NCBI RefSeq assembly: GCF_932294415.1
Contig: NC_065538.1
Location: 18,947,656 to 19,011,655 of the forward strand
Direction: 5' to 3'
DNA from: Quercus robur
Lineage: Eukaryota; Streptophyta; Magnoliopsida; Fagales; Fagaceae
DNA length: 64,000 nt
A program made the translations under genes and the position numbers. Within the stretch, counting starts at the first letter, position 1. Each line of letters begins with the position of its first letter. The notes under the pieces are model-generated. The model was not told where the DNA came from and made no database searches. It saw nothing but the letters and a program-made list of their open reading frames with translations. Shown one piece after another: positions 49,131-60,832 of the stretch.

Positions 49131-49409
49131 TATTTTATTAACGGCCACCTTACAGTTTCCGTGATCAAAACAACATCGTTTTAAAGAGATACACGTACAC
49201 TGAGAGACTCTCACCGAGAGATACACATACACGTCTCATGAAATTCTCTCAATTCTCTCATCTAACAATGTATAGCAAACGCTTCCATTTTCAAAACTCC
49301 AAACCATATTGAATTGCATTCCCTAGATGAAACTCTTGGAATTGAACAAACAAGGTAAGCTCAAGCATGTGACTATGTCGAGTATTAATACTATAAGCAT
49401 TGGTTTGAA

Positions 49410-50102
49410 CAGGGTCGGCTCAATAAATTCGGAGGCCTTAGGCTATATATTTAAATGAGGCTTTTTTGTTATCACTTAAATAATATTTAACTAGTATTTA
49501 ATATCATTATTTTTTTTATAACAAAACTATATTCTTTTTATTTTGTAATATGTTTTTTATTCTTTTGAAAAAAATGCTAAAGCTATAACAAATTTTACTA
49601 AAAACACACTTAGAAATGATATAGTAATGAATATGATTAGTGACAATTTAAGAAGATAATAAACAAGTATTTGAATGAATGATGTAAAGGATATTATAAA
49701 TTTTACAATATGAGGCTTACAAAGATGTATCACCAATTACAAAAAGTATTTCAAAAATGTATTTAATATGTTGTTGACATCCACAAATCATATTAATTGT
49801 CATATCAATTTGTAAAGGTCTTTGAAGTAAAACTTATAGTACATATTTCTTGCATTTTTCTATCTAAATTATTTCTTGTGATTAATGACATATATATTTA
49901 TAGGACTTACGTATTTAAAGTTGTATTATCTGTAGTATTACTTAATTATTTGAGACTTTTTAAAAGTACAAAAAAAATCTATATCTCCAAAGATGTATTT
50001 TTTCCAAAAAAATATTAATTTTTACCCCAAAGTTTGGGGGCCTTTCTCTAGTAGGGGGCCCTAGGTGATGGCCTAAGTGGCCTAGGCCTAGGGCCGGCCC
50101 TA
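49410..50102. mobile_element. hAT-like non-autonomous element of 693 bp
   Basis: The ends CAGGGTCGGCTC and GGGCCGGCCCTA are inverted repeats of hAT type. The 8-bp flanks are GGTTTGAA (49402-49409) and GGTCTGAA (50103-50110), one mismatch. The inside is AT-rich except for GGCCTAGGCCTAGGG near the right end. No transposase. Confidence 0.75.
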
Positions 50103-50252
50103 GGTCTGAACTGGTCCTTATGGTTCTAGAATCTAGACTATTTTAGGATTTTGAGGACGGTTTTATGGACTTTGGATAGTAATAAAGTGTTTTGGAAATG
50201 TTAGGAGGATTTGTAGTTGGATATGCTTTGTGTGAATGTGTACACGCATTTT

Positions 50253-50429
50253 GGTAAAACACACCTTTAAAGTTTGAGTGTTTTTGAATTTTGTCCCCTA
50301 ATGTATTAAAAAAGAGGGATTGCCAATCAAAATAGTATATAACTTTAAAGATGCGGATCCAAAATTTGAAACGTTAGGGAGAAAAATTTAAAGACCCTCA
50401 AACTTTAAGGTGTGTTTTGTACTTTAACC
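50253..50429. mobile_element. Small TIR MITE
   Basis: GGTAAAACACACCTTTAAAG and CTTTAAGGTGTGTTTTGTAC are inverted, with GTTTGAG just inside on each side. About 177 bp, no ORF. Confidence 0.55.
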
Positions 50430-50775
50430 TATAAATAATTAGTGTACACTTATGGATAATTAATTTATGCATTTATTTATTGGCATATTCAATAAATAAA
50501 TAAATTAACATAAATGCAATTTTTTTTTTTTTTTTTTTTTTGGAGTAAAACATAAATGCAAACTTTGATGAAGAAACTCTCAAGGAATGTATCACATGAC
50601 TGAAGTTTAGGCTATTACATTTCAGGTTCCTACTGTTATATATATTCACAATTTCATAAAATTCGTAAGTCTTAGTTGGAAATTCATTAATGGCCTGATT
50701 TTTTGAAAAAAGGAAAAAATCTATAAACAAAAAAATTCATTAAAGGCTTCATTAGTGACAAAGTATTTTAGATAA

Positions 50776-50782
50776 TATAAAT
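50776..50782 (+). promoter_or_regulatory. Candidate TATA box of cysteine-rich gene 1
   Basis: TATAAAT lies 67 bases before the start codon. The leader (GAGTTATAGAAGAAGAGATA) is clearly similar to that of gene 2. Confidence 0.4.
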
Positions 50783-50842
50783 CATGGTCATAAAATATTC
50801 CAAAATAGGGAGAAAGTTTGGAGTTATAGAAGAAGAGATAGC

Positions 50843-51284
50843 ATGAGGAGAATTGTGAAAACTATGGTGACGCTCTTTATGCTTGTGCTGCTTGTAGCAC
50901 CAGCTAGTAATCCTTCCCTCTTGGTGGAAGCAACGCCAGACATTCAATGCATTATGAATTGTTATGTAGGTTGTGCGCGTTGGGAGGGTAATCCTTTTAA
51001 ATTGAGGCTTTGTCGTGATTCTTGTTACCAGATATGCCAAGCCTCTCTCACAGATGTTATCTATAGTTGTATTCTTGATTGTGCAGAGTCCATGTCAACC
51101 AGTTTTGGTTCAGGTACTAAAACCATTGAGTTCATATTTCATTCATTTGGATATAATAATACATAATTGTTTTCTTTATTCAATTCTAATGGTTGTTATT
51201 AATATGACAGATGTGAATGAAGAAGAAGACCATATGGATACCTGCTACAGCTCTTGCAAGAAGAAGAAGAAGAAGAATTATTAG
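50843..51284 (+). CDS. Secreted cysteine-rich peptide, thionin-like (copy 1)
   Basis: Two exons, 50843-51113 and 51211-51284, joined in phase 1 (TTCAG/GTACTA ... TGACAG/ATG), give 114 residues. Residues 1-30 are a signal peptide (LFMLVLLVAPAS core), so the product enters the secretory pathway. The mature part has ten cysteines: CX3CX3C at 36-44, CX3CX3C at 57-65, CX3C at 76-80, and CX3C at 102-106 from exon 2, then a six-Lys tail. This spacing resembles plant thionin-like or helical-hairpin defence peptides; an antimicrobial role is inferred, not shown. If the intron is retained, the frame continues to a stop at 51166 and gives a different tail (KTIEFIFHSFGY). It is the left-hand gene of a tandem array, with its partner at 61347. 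Confidence 0.75.
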
Positions 51285-51379
51285 CATGCTTTCGACTTAT
51301 AAAAAAAAGAAAAAAAAAAAATTTCAGAAGCTTGCTTTACATATAATTGTTTTGTTTATTCAATTCTAAGGAATGGTAT

Positions 51380-51490
51380 TAATGTGACAGATGTGAATAA
51401 AGTAGAACACTATATGGATACCTGCTAAAGCTCCTGCGAGAAGAAGAATTATTAGCAAGCAATAAAAGAAAGAAAAAATAATATTAGGTT
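51380..51490 (+). pseudogene. Duplicated last exon of cysteine-rich gene 1, broken
   Basis: AATGTGACAG/ATGTGAATAAAG repeats the acceptor and last exon of gene 1 about 180 bases downstream. The first Cys codon is followed directly by TAA, so the CX3C pair cannot be completed. The AAGAAGAATTATTAGCAAGC end matches the relic at 47.2 kb, so it may come from a lost neighbouring copy. Confidence 0.7.
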
Positions 51491-51724
51491 TCTGATGTAA
51501 AAGTTGGGAACTATATTGCTTACTGCATTTAGAAATATTGTTATCCTTTGGTGCAACTATTATCAAATAAACAAATTTGATATCCAAATATTGGTACAAT
51601 TAAGAATAAACAATGCTTGATGCTGAAGGAACAAAGTACCGAAATTTGACATACTAAAATTATTTTAAAAAAAAAATTATGTCAAAGGTAGTGACAGAAC
51701 TCATAGTTAATGCAACAAAAACTC

Positions 51725-51725
51725 C

Positions 51726-51762
<37 letters not shown>

Positions 51763-51764
51763 GT
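51725..51764. repeat. (ATT)n microsatellite
   Basis: About thirteen ATT units with one late variant. Confidence 0.9.
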
Positions 51765-51823
51765 TATGAGATGACAATTCTTTTAAGACACATATATAGA
51801 TAGTGGGAGAGAGGGAGGTGGAG

Positions 51824-52006
51824 TTAGAGGTGGCAATTTGTGTTTGTATGTTGGGTTCATGTCATGTCGACTCATGAGTATTTGACTATATGAGTTGACA
51901 CAAACATGACATGGTTATTAAGTGGGCTAGAATTCCTCAATCTTAACCTGATCTGTTTATTAAACAAACTAATTGTGTCAACCTGTTTATCAAATTTTAT
52001 CAAAGC

Positions 52007-52037
<31 letters not shown>

Positions 52038-52394
52038 TTATTTTTATTATTATTATTAACCCAATTGATTTAGACTATGAAAAACCAAACAAATAAGGTG
52101 AGGTGAGGTGAGGTGAGATTGAGGTCTAAGAGTGAAAGGCAGGCATGAGACTTGGGAGAATGCAACTAAGAAGAACATAGGTTTATATACCTAGGGTTTT
52201 GAAGGGCATATTGGTAAAATGACATTTAGTTAAACGAGTTTGACGGGTTTTGTGGGTTGGACACAAACACGACATATTTATTAAATAGGTCAGTTATGTT
52301 AACCAAAATATGATATGAATCCGTTAAACTTTAACCCATAACTTGCTAGTTTCCTGTCGTGTTTGTGTGTGGTGTCAGATTTTGTCATTTTTAG
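51824..52394. mobile_element. Possible degraded hAT-like element in array unit 1
   Basis: TAGAGGTGGCAATTTG and CAGATTTTGTCATTTTTAGG are loosely inverted, and the inside has the CACAAACATGACA-type repeats of hAT-like elements such as the one at 62573. Parts recur at 56600-56930 and 59600-59820, so it predates the array duplications. An AGGTG run lies near 52096. Confidence 0.4.
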
Positions 52395-52723
52395 GTGAAG
52401 TTTAAATCACAAACAAAAGTCACAAAAGATGCCATTACTGTATGACTATCACTTAAACGGTTAAACCCCAAAATATATAAACATTCACACTTAAATGCTA
52501 TGCATATTTAAAATGCATGTTTTTGCTGGAGTGATTTAATAATGGAAATAGGTGATGGAACCAAAGTATAGGAGTTTATTTTCTTTTAATTAGTCATTTA
52601 AAGCTCTGTAATTATTGTGTCTTTCATTAGTTTTCCTCCTTTAATTCACCATTTAACCCTCTCAAATTATTTAAAGCTATCAATTATTGTACATTTAAAT
52701 AACATACATCATATTAATTAGAG

Positions 52724-53115
52724 AAATGCTATATCCACAATATTTTCATAAAAAATCCTAGGTGATAGGTTGTTACTTAATATTGATGGGCAAAAAAATA
52801 ATTTCAGTAGTAGATTCAAATTAAAAACATGTAACAACATGCAATATAAGATTTGTTGTGACCACCGCACACCCTTGGTGCGATGGTCACTTTACAAGTA
52901 TAAATGCTTGTGGGTTGTGGGGGGGCAAGGGCTGGGGTGCGATGGTCACTCCAAAAGTATAAGTGCTTGTGGGTTGTGGGGGGCCAAGGGCTGGGGTTCA
53001 AGTCTCCAGGAGAGAGCTTCACACACATATACACATAGATCAGGTTAGAGTAGAATTTCTGTTTGTATAAAAAAAAAAGATTTGTTGTGAATATGTTGTG
53101 AAAATATTGTTGATG
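52724..53115. mobile_element. Foldback MITE (family F) split by a SINE
   Basis: GAAATGCTATATCCACAATATTTTC on the left and GATTTGTTGTGAATATGTTG on the right are the inverted ends of the family described at 55119. The SINE at 52861 sits inside. Counterparts without the SINE lie at about 57291-57455 and 60184-60346. Confidence 0.65.
52861..53076 (+). mobile_element. tRNA-derived SINE, family 2, with internal 59-bp duplication
   Basis: Flanked by the perfect 13-bp repeat AAGATTTGTTGTG (52848-52860 and 53077-53089). The head has an A-box-like TTGGTGCGATGG and a B box GGTTCAAGTCTCC, then a 3' part TAGAGTAGAATTTCT and an A tail. The A-box part occurs twice with a period of 59 bp (52877-52935 and 52936-52994), which the second copy at 60665 lacks. 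Confidence 0.85.
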
Positions 53116-53171
53116 TCACATTTCTCTATTAATTAGGAGTTTTCACTCCTTTTAATTAGTCATTTATTAAT

Positions 53172-54600
53172 TGAGAAATGCTACATCCACAATAATTTTA
53201 CAATATTTTCACAACATTTCCTACCTGTCACTGTCACGTCACAAAACACAACTTAAAACAATCTGACTAGGAAAAGAAAACAATAAAATCAAATAAAATT
53301 GAAAACAAAATAAAAAGATTAAGAAAACAAGACATAAAATCAAATGAAATTCAAAACATTAGCATATTTCGGTGAAGAGGGAAATGAAGGGGTTTTGGAG
53401 AAGAAAGAGCTCTCACACATCGGAGGCGGAGGCGGAGGCAGAGGTAGAGGGCAGAGGCATAGGTAGAGGCAGAGGCAACATCGTCTCTTTGTAGTTGGCA
53501 ATGAGACCCACACCTATACCCGTAGCCACTAACACTCGTCGCTTCTCTATCTTTTTCAAAACGGTAAGACCCACATCTTTCTACCTTTCTTAGATTTTGT
53601 TTCATATTGGAATTTTTGAGTTGTGATTGTAATTTTGTTGTTTCTTGCTTTGTTGCCTTGTTGTAAGCTTTCATTCTCTTTGAAACTCATCTTAGTCCAA
53701 TATCTCTTGTATTCTCATGTTACTCATTGAAATTCATCTTAGTCCAATATCTTTTGTATTCTCATGTTACTCATTGAAATTCATCTTAGTCCAATATCTT
53801 TTGTGTTCTCATGTTATGCTTTTACTGTAGTCATTGGTTGAAAGCCCATATCATTGTAGTCCAATACGTTATCATACTATCGTAACCTTTCATTCTCATT
53901 CCATGGCCATATCAGCATAATGCAATCTTGATTTTAATTTCTCAATCTTAATTTTTTTTTTCTTTGCATATGCAAGACTATATATCTTATTCTAGGACAG
54001 AAAAAATGTAATAACAATTTTTAAAAATATATTTTACATGATAGAATCAGTCACTATTAGTAGAAATGATTTAGTGGAAATGATACAACTATTGCAGAGA
54101 TTTGGTGCAACCAATCATGTTAAATTTGACATTTAATTTGAAGATACTTACTGTGAGAAATTTTGAAAATTGTTCTCATGACAAGTTAGCAATGTGAACG
54201 ATAATCTAATGATGGCTTGAGACTTGTCCTTTGGTCTTTATTTATTAACTGTTGTTACTAAATTTTATTTGTGTTGAAGATAGGATATCAAATATCAGTT
54301 GATCATGTAAATTCATTACCTTGACAGCTACATTGATAGTTTTGGAGTTAGTGGTGAGATTCTTTTGACATTTGCTAATTTAAAAAGATCCAGAATGTGT
54401 AAGAACTACCTTGCTACTTCTTTTCTGAATTGCAAACTTTCTGAATTTACATAATGATGAATATACAAACAAAAAGTTGTGATTAGATTTTGTGTGGAAA
54501 TACTTCTTGTGGTCGTAGGTGGGCATTAGACATTGAACTCATGAGTAGGATACCAGACTTCGTAGGGAATTGGTCAAAGCTTACTACCTTGTAAGATGAT
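53172..54600. other. Unit 1-specific segment with minisatellites
   Basis: This part has no counterpart in the other array units. It begins with one end of a family F MITE (53172-53226). A purine-rich hexamer minisatellite (GGAGGCGGAGGC...) lies at about 53422-53475. A 47-bp unit starting TCATCTTAGTCCAATATCT repeats about three times at 53687-53820. No gene was supported. Confidence 0.6.
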
Positions 54601-54970
54601 AATTAGGATTTTTCCCTCCTTTTAATCAGTCTTTTTAATTAGTCATTTATGATTGTACAATTATAGTGCCTTTAAATAACATGCATTTATGTTGCAAAAG
54701 TGTATACTCTGGCAATGCATGCAAATTGTGATATTTTGGCACGAGCCAAGTTTTTACAAATGTATACTTTCTTTCATACGAATATATATATATATATATT
54801 TATTTATTTATTTATTTTGCTGAATATACTAATAAAGTTTTTAAGTTTTAGGTAAAAATAACATGCATATGGCATGCTTGGCAGAATTTTAACATTATCT
54901 TCTACATATAGATTAGATTTCAATAAAATATAAGACATGTAAAAAATATTTTACCACTTTTTAATTGGAG

Positions 54971-55114
54971 GTGCTATGTCTACAACATTTTCACAACATT
55001 TTTACAATAAATTCTAAGTGACAGATTGTTATAAGTTTTTAATTTGAATCCATTACTGAAATTACTTTCTTTCCCACCAGCAATTGCCCATAACAACTTG
55101 TCAGTTGTCACCTA
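54971..55114. mobile_element. Family F MITE, right end truncated
   Basis: Left end GTGCTATGTCTACAACATTTT and core CACTGAAATTACTTTC as in the full copy, but it stops after GTCACCTAGGA, directly before the next copy. Confidence 0.7.
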
Positions 55115-55118
55115 GGAG

Positions 55119-55301
55119 AAGTGCTACGTCTACAATATTTTACAACACTTTCATAACAAATCCTAGGTGGTAGGTTGTTATGAGTTTTTAATTTGAATCT
55201 ACCACTGAAATTACTTTCTTGCCCACCAGCAATAGCTTATATAACTTGTCATCTAGGATTTGTTGTGTAAGTGTTATGAAAATGTTATGGATATAACATT
55301 T
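55119..55301. mobile_element. Family F foldback MITE, full copy
   Basis: About 183 bp with inverted arms of about 65 nt: AAGTGCTACGTCTACAATATT ... AAATCCTAGGTGGTAGGTTG and the complement ending ATGTTATGGATATAACATT. A short single-copy core (CACTGAAATTACTTTCTTGC) separates the arms. At least eight copies or partial copies lie between 52.7 and 61.2 kb. Confidence 0.8.
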
Positions 55302-55305
55302 TTTT

Positions 55306-56165
55306 TAGGAGGTTGTCAAGGGGCGGCTAGCATTAGTGTATCCTGATACACTAATGCTAACCTCCCATTTTTGCCACCTTATCAGCTATTTTTTGTCCTT
55401 TTTTGCGCTGCTGTTTGGAGGCCTTTTCGAGCTTTGTTTTCTTCATATTTTATACGCATGGAAAGCTCTAGATGTCTAGTTTCCAATGGTTCTAGCCTAG
55501 TTTGATTTGGAGCTTTGATTGTTGAGGTATAGCGTTCGGAAGGAAGGTGATGCAGTGTTGAAAAATTCTGTGACATTTTTTCTTGAAAAATTCATATATT
55601 CCAATTCGAAGCAGATTCAAGCCCTTTTGATGAAAATTAGCTAAGAACTTGTTTTTCAAGATGGTCTAGCCCGCTCATTCTAGTTCTCACCCAATCAGTA
55701 AAGTTTATTGCATGAACTTGAGAAAAAAATTGCTAGTTTTTCTTGAAAAAGTGCTGGATTTTATTAGGGTTTTCCAAAAAAAAAAAAAAAAGGTGAAGGT
55801 TTTTATTAGGGTTTTTTAGTATTTTGGTGATATTTCATCCGTTTTAACATTGATTTCACCCCGTAAACTATCGTTTTAAAGGGAAACATATGCCCTACGA
55901 GATGGTCTAAAATTCAATATGATTCAAAGGTCAGATCAAAAAGTCAACTTTTTGACCATACCCGGCTAGGGTTTTGGCTTTAATCGCTGTAAAATGACTT
56001 TTTCAAATGTTGTGACTTTTTGATCCGCCGCCCAATCATATCATATTTATTTTTACCCTCTTGGACTTGAAATTCATGATTTTGCACCTTTTTAATTTTT
56101 TTTTTGATTTTTTTGGTTTTTATTTTGATGCATGAATCAAGGCTAGAAAAAATACGGCATTAGCA
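55306..56165. repeat. Hairpin-led segment replacing the gene in unit 2
   Basis: Begins GGTTGTCAAGGGGCGGC, then the perfect inverted repeat TAGCATTAGTGTATC / GATACACTAATGCTA with a 2-nt spacer, and ends near the GAAGGAATGATG block. It occupies the place held by the cysteine-rich gene in unit 4. A 64-codon minus-strand frame (55382-55576) is kept in the unit 3 copy with about three quarters of residues the same, but has no recognised domain. It may be a retrotransposon leader fragment. Confidence 0.65.
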
Positions 56166-57907
56166 TTGAAGGAATGATGTAACAAAACTAATGCCTTTTG
56201 TTTTCCCTCTATTATGTTCAAACATTAGTGAAAAAACTAAAACTTCAAACGACAGAGAAATTGAGGAGCATAAAAATTACATAGTATATTCCTAGAATTG
56301 CTTAGAGTTAACACCAAGAGTAATAGAAAATGTTGGAGTCAACACCAAATCATTGGAGAAATTCATAGAGAAAAACGATCCCATCCTATTTAAATCCTAT
56401 AATTTTCTTCAATTTTAATTCAGATAATTTGGTGAATGGACATGAACAAGGTATGATGCTTATGCATTGCTAACATCCTAGAATATAGAAGAAGCATTCC
56501 ATTGAAAAGGAGGTGGATTATGTGTCTAAGAGATTACAAGCACTTTTGAGGACCGTTTATCAGATTTTATCAAAGAAAAAAAAAAAAATAGGCCAATAGA
56601 TTTAGTCTAAGAAAAGCCAAACAAATAGAGTGAGGTGAGGTGAGGTGAGATTGAGGTCTAAGAGTAAGAGGCAGCCATGAAACTTAGGGAAATGCAACTA
56701 GGAAAGAAAATAGGTTTATATATCTAGGGTTTTGAAGGGTATATTGGTAAAATGACATTTATTTAAATGAGTTTGAAGGGTTCCGTGAGTTGGATACAAA
56801 CATGACATGTTTATTAAATAGGTTAGTTGTGTCAACCAAAATATGATATGAATCCGTTAAATCTCAACCCATAACCTGTTAGTTTTGTGTTGTGTTTGTG
56901 GGTTGTGTCAAATTTTGCCATCTTTAGGTGATGTTCAAACCACAAACAAAAGGTACAAAAGATGGAATTATCACATGACTATCACTTAAACAGTTAAACC
57001 CCAAAAATACATAAACATTGACATTTAAATGTTATGCATATTTCCTTGTAACAATAAAAAAATGTTATGCATATTTAAAGTGCATGTTGTTTTTGGAGTG
57101 ATTTAATAATGGAAATAGGTGATAGATCCATAGTATAGGAGTTTATTTTCTTTTAATTAGTCATTTAAAGCTATGTAATTGTTGTGTCTTTCATTAGTTT
57201 TCCTCCTTTATTTCATCATTTAAAGCTCTCTAATTATTTAAAGCTATCAATTATTGTACCTTTAAATAACATGCATCATATTAATTAGAGAAATGCTATA
57301 CCTATAACATTTTTATAACAAATCCTAAATGAGAGGCTGTTACTTGCTGTTACTAGTAGGGAAAAAAAATAATATAAGTGGTAGATATGATTCAAATTAA
57401 AAACATGTAACAACATGCCATTTAAGATTTGTTGTGAAAATGTTGTGGATTTTGCACTTCTCTATTAATTAGGAGTTTTCCCTCCTTTTAATTAGTGCTT
57501 TTAATTATTCATTTATGGTTGTACAATTATAGTGCATTTAAATAACATTAAATAACATGCATGCATGTTGCAAAAGTGTCTAATTTCATTTTATGTCTTC
57601 CAATGAGTACACTTGGCAATTCATGCAAATTGTGATATGTTGGCATGTGCCACGTTTTTACAAATGTATACTTTCTTTTATAGTAATAAATTTTTTAAGT
57701 TTCAAGTAAAAAGAACATGCATATGGCATGATTGGTCCACATGTTGAAGATTTAGAAATGCCAAATAGCACTAATGTAAGTCAAATATGACTTGTCAACT
57801 AATTAGACATGTCAAATGGCCAAAATTTAACATTATTTTCTACATATAGATTAGATTTCAATAAAATATAAAAAATGTAAAAAATATTTTACCCATTTGT
57901 AAGGGAA

Positions 57908-58058
57908 AGTGCTATGTCTACAAAATTTTTACAACACTTTTACAACAAATTCTAAGTGGCAGGTTGTTATTGGTTTTTAATTTAAGTCCATCACTGAAAT
58001 TACTTTATTTCCTACCAGCAATAGATAGCCCATAACAACTTGTCAGTTGTCACCTAGG
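57908..58058. mobile_element. Family F MITE, right end truncated (unit 3)
   Basis: Ends at GTCACCTAGGA exactly like the unit 2 copy at 54971, so the truncation existed before the units separated. Confidence 0.7.
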
Positions 58059-58243
58059 AGAAGTGCTTCGTCTACAACATTTTTACAACACTTTCATTTT
58101 AAATCCTAGGTGGTAGGTTATTATGGGTTTTTAATTTGAATCTACCACTAAAATTACTTTCTTGCCCACTAGTAATAGTCCATAATAACTTGTTACCTAG
58201 GATTTGTTATGAAAGTGTTATGAAAAAGTTATGGACATAGCAT
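58059..58243. mobile_element. Family F foldback MITE, full copy (unit 3)
   Basis: Counterpart of 55119-55301. Arms AAGTGCTTCGTCTACAACAT and ATGAAAAAGTTATGGACATA are inverted. Confidence 0.75.
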
Positions 58244-58253
58244 TTTTTTTAAG

Positions 58254-59154
58254 AGGTTGTCAAGGGGCGGCTAGCATTAATGCTTGCCACCAGTGGCAAG
58301 GGGCAGCTAGCATTAGTGTATCTTGATACACTAATGCTAACCTCCCATTGTTGCCACCTAATCAGCCATTTTTTTTCCTTTTATGATTTCTGGCCTGATT
58401 TTTGTGCTGCTGTCTGGAGGCCTTTCTGAGTTCTGTTTTCTTCATATTTTATATGTATGGAAAGCTCTAAATGTCTAGTTTCCAAAAATCTTGGCCTAGT
58501 TCTATTTGGAGCTATGATTGTCGAGATATTGCGTTCGAAAGGAAGGTGATGCAGTGTTGAAAAATTATGTGACATTTTTTCTTGAAAAATTCATATCTTT
58601 CAATCCGAAGTAGTTTCAAGCCCTTTTGATGAAAATTAGCTAAGAACTTGTTCTTCAAGATGGTCTAGCCCGCTCATTCTAGTTCTCACCCTATCAGTAC
58701 AGTTTATTGCATGAACTCAGGAAAGAAATTGCTAGTTTTTCCTAAAAAAAGTGCTGGATTTTATTAGGGTTTTCAAAAAAAAAAAAAAAAAAAAGTGAAG
58801 GTTTTTATTAGGGTTTTTAGTATTTTGGTGATATCTCATCCGTTTTAACACCAAGTTCACCCTGTAAACTATCGTTTAAAAGGGAAACATATGCTCTATG
58901 AGATGGTCTAAAATTCAACATGATTCAAAGGTCGGATCAAAAAGTCAACTTTTGACCATACCCGATTAGGGTTTTGGCTTTAATCGCTATAAGATAACTT
59001 TTTCAAATGTTATGACTTTTTTATCCGCTGCCTAATCATATTGTATTTATTATTACCCTTTTGGACTTGAAATTCATGATTTTGCACATTTTTTAATTTT
59101 TTTGGTTTTTATTTTGATGCATGAATCAAGGCTCGAAAAAATATGGCATCGACA
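58254..59154. repeat. Hairpin-led segment replacing the gene in unit 3
   Basis: Counterpart of 55306-56165. It has an extra partial duplication of its start (GGGGCGGCTAGCATTAATGC, then GGGGCAGCTAGCATTAGTG). The 15-bp hairpin is kept intact. Confidence 0.65.
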
Positions 59155-60664
59155 TTGAAGGAATGATGTAACAAAACTAATGCCTTTTGTTTTCCCTCTA
59201 TTATGTTCAAACATTAGTGAAAAAACTAAAACTTCAAACGACAAAGAAATTGAAGAGCGCAAAAATTACATAGTATATTCCTAGGATTGCTTAGAGTTAA
59301 CACCAAGAGTAATAGAAAATGTTGGAGTCAACAACAAATCATTGGAGAAATTTAGAGAAAAATGATCCCATCCTATTTAAATCCTATAATTTTCTTCGAT
59401 TTTAACTCAGATAGTTTGGTGAATGGACATGAACAAGGTATGATGCTTATGCATTACTAACATCCTAGAATATAGAAAAAGCATTCCATTGAAAAGGAGG
59501 TGGATTATGTGTTTGAGAGATTACAAGCACTTTTGAGGATTGTTTATTAGATTTTATCAAAGTAAAGAAAAAAAAAAAAATTAGCCCAATTGAGTCAGAC
59601 TATGAAAAACCAAACAAATAAGGTGAGGTGAGGTAAGATTGAGGTCTAAGAGTAAGAGGTAACCATGAGACTTGGGAGAATGCAACTAGGAAAGAAAATA
59701 AGTTTATATATCTAGGTTTTTGAAGGGTATATTGGTAAAATGACATTTATTTAAATGAGTTTGACGAGTTTCGTGAGTTGGACACAAACATGACATGTTT
59801 ATTAAATAGGTTAGTTGGTGATGTTCAAACCACAAACAAAAGGCTCAAAAGATGGCATTACCACATGACTATCACTTAAATGGTTAAACCCCCAAAATAC
59901 ATAAACATTGACATTTAAATGCTTTGCATATTTCCTTCTCAAAAAGAAAAAAAAAAATGCTATGCATAATTAAAGTGCATGTTGTTTTTGAAGTGATTTA
60001 ATAATGGAAATAGATGATAAATTCATAGTATAAGAGTTTATTTTCTTTTAATTAGTCATTTAAAGCTATGTAATTATTGTGTCTTTCATTAGTTTTCCTC
60101 CTTTAATTCATCATTTAAAGCTCTTTAATTATTTAAAGCTATCAATTATTGTACCTTTAAATAACATGCATCATATTAATTAGAGAAATATTATGCTAAC
60201 AACATTTTCATAACAAATTTTAAGAGAGGTTGTTACTTGCTGTTATTGGTAGGTAAAAAAATATTTAAGTGGTAGATATGATTCAAATTAGAAACATGTA
60301 ACAACATGCCATTTAAAATTTATTGTGAAAATGTTGTGAATTTTGCACTTCTCTATTAATTAGGAGTTTTCCTTCCTTTTAATTAGTACTTTTAATTATT
60401 CATTTATGGTTGTACAATTATAGTGTCTTTAAATAACATTAAATAACATGCATGCATGTTGCAAAATTGTCTAATTTCATTTTGTGTCCTCCAACGAGTA
60501 CACTTGGCAATTCATGCAAATTGTGATACATTGGCATGAGCCAAGTTTTGACAAATGTATACTTTCTTTTATAGTAATAAAATTTTTTTAAGTTTCAAGT
60601 AAAAAGAACATGCATATGGCATGATTGGTCCACATGTTGAAGATTTAGAAATGCCAAATAGCAC

Positions 60665-60832
60665 CACCACACACCCTTGGTGCAATGGTCACTCTACAAG
60701 TATAAGTATTTGTGAGGTGTGGGGGGTAAGAGCTGGGGTTTAAGTCTCCAGGAGGGAGTTTTGCACACATATATGCTTAAATTAGGCTAGAGTAGAATTT
60801 CTATCTTATATAAAAAAAAGAAAAATAGAAAA
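60665..60832 (+). mobile_element. tRNA-derived SINE, family 2
   Basis: Head CCTTGGTGCAATGGTCAC, B box GGTTTAAGTCTCC, 3' part TAGAGTAGAATTTCTATC and an A-rich tail. Flanks GCCAAATAGCAC (60653-60664) and GTCAAGTAGCAC (60833-60844) differ at two positions. Unit 2 has the empty site, GCCAAATAGCACTAATG, near 57762. Confidence 0.8.

Larger units (their letters stand above)
54971..57907. repeat. Array unit 2 (about 2.94 kb)
   Basis: Order of landmarks: two family F MITEs, hairpin segment, GAAGGAATGATGTAAC block (56168), AAGAGATTACAAGCACTTTT, the AGGTG run, AAAGATGGAATTATCACATG, AATAATGGAAATAGGTGATA, AGGAGTTTTCCCTCC. Unit 3 has the same order about 2.95-3.0 kb later with high similarity. No thionin-like gene is present. 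Confidence 0.85.
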
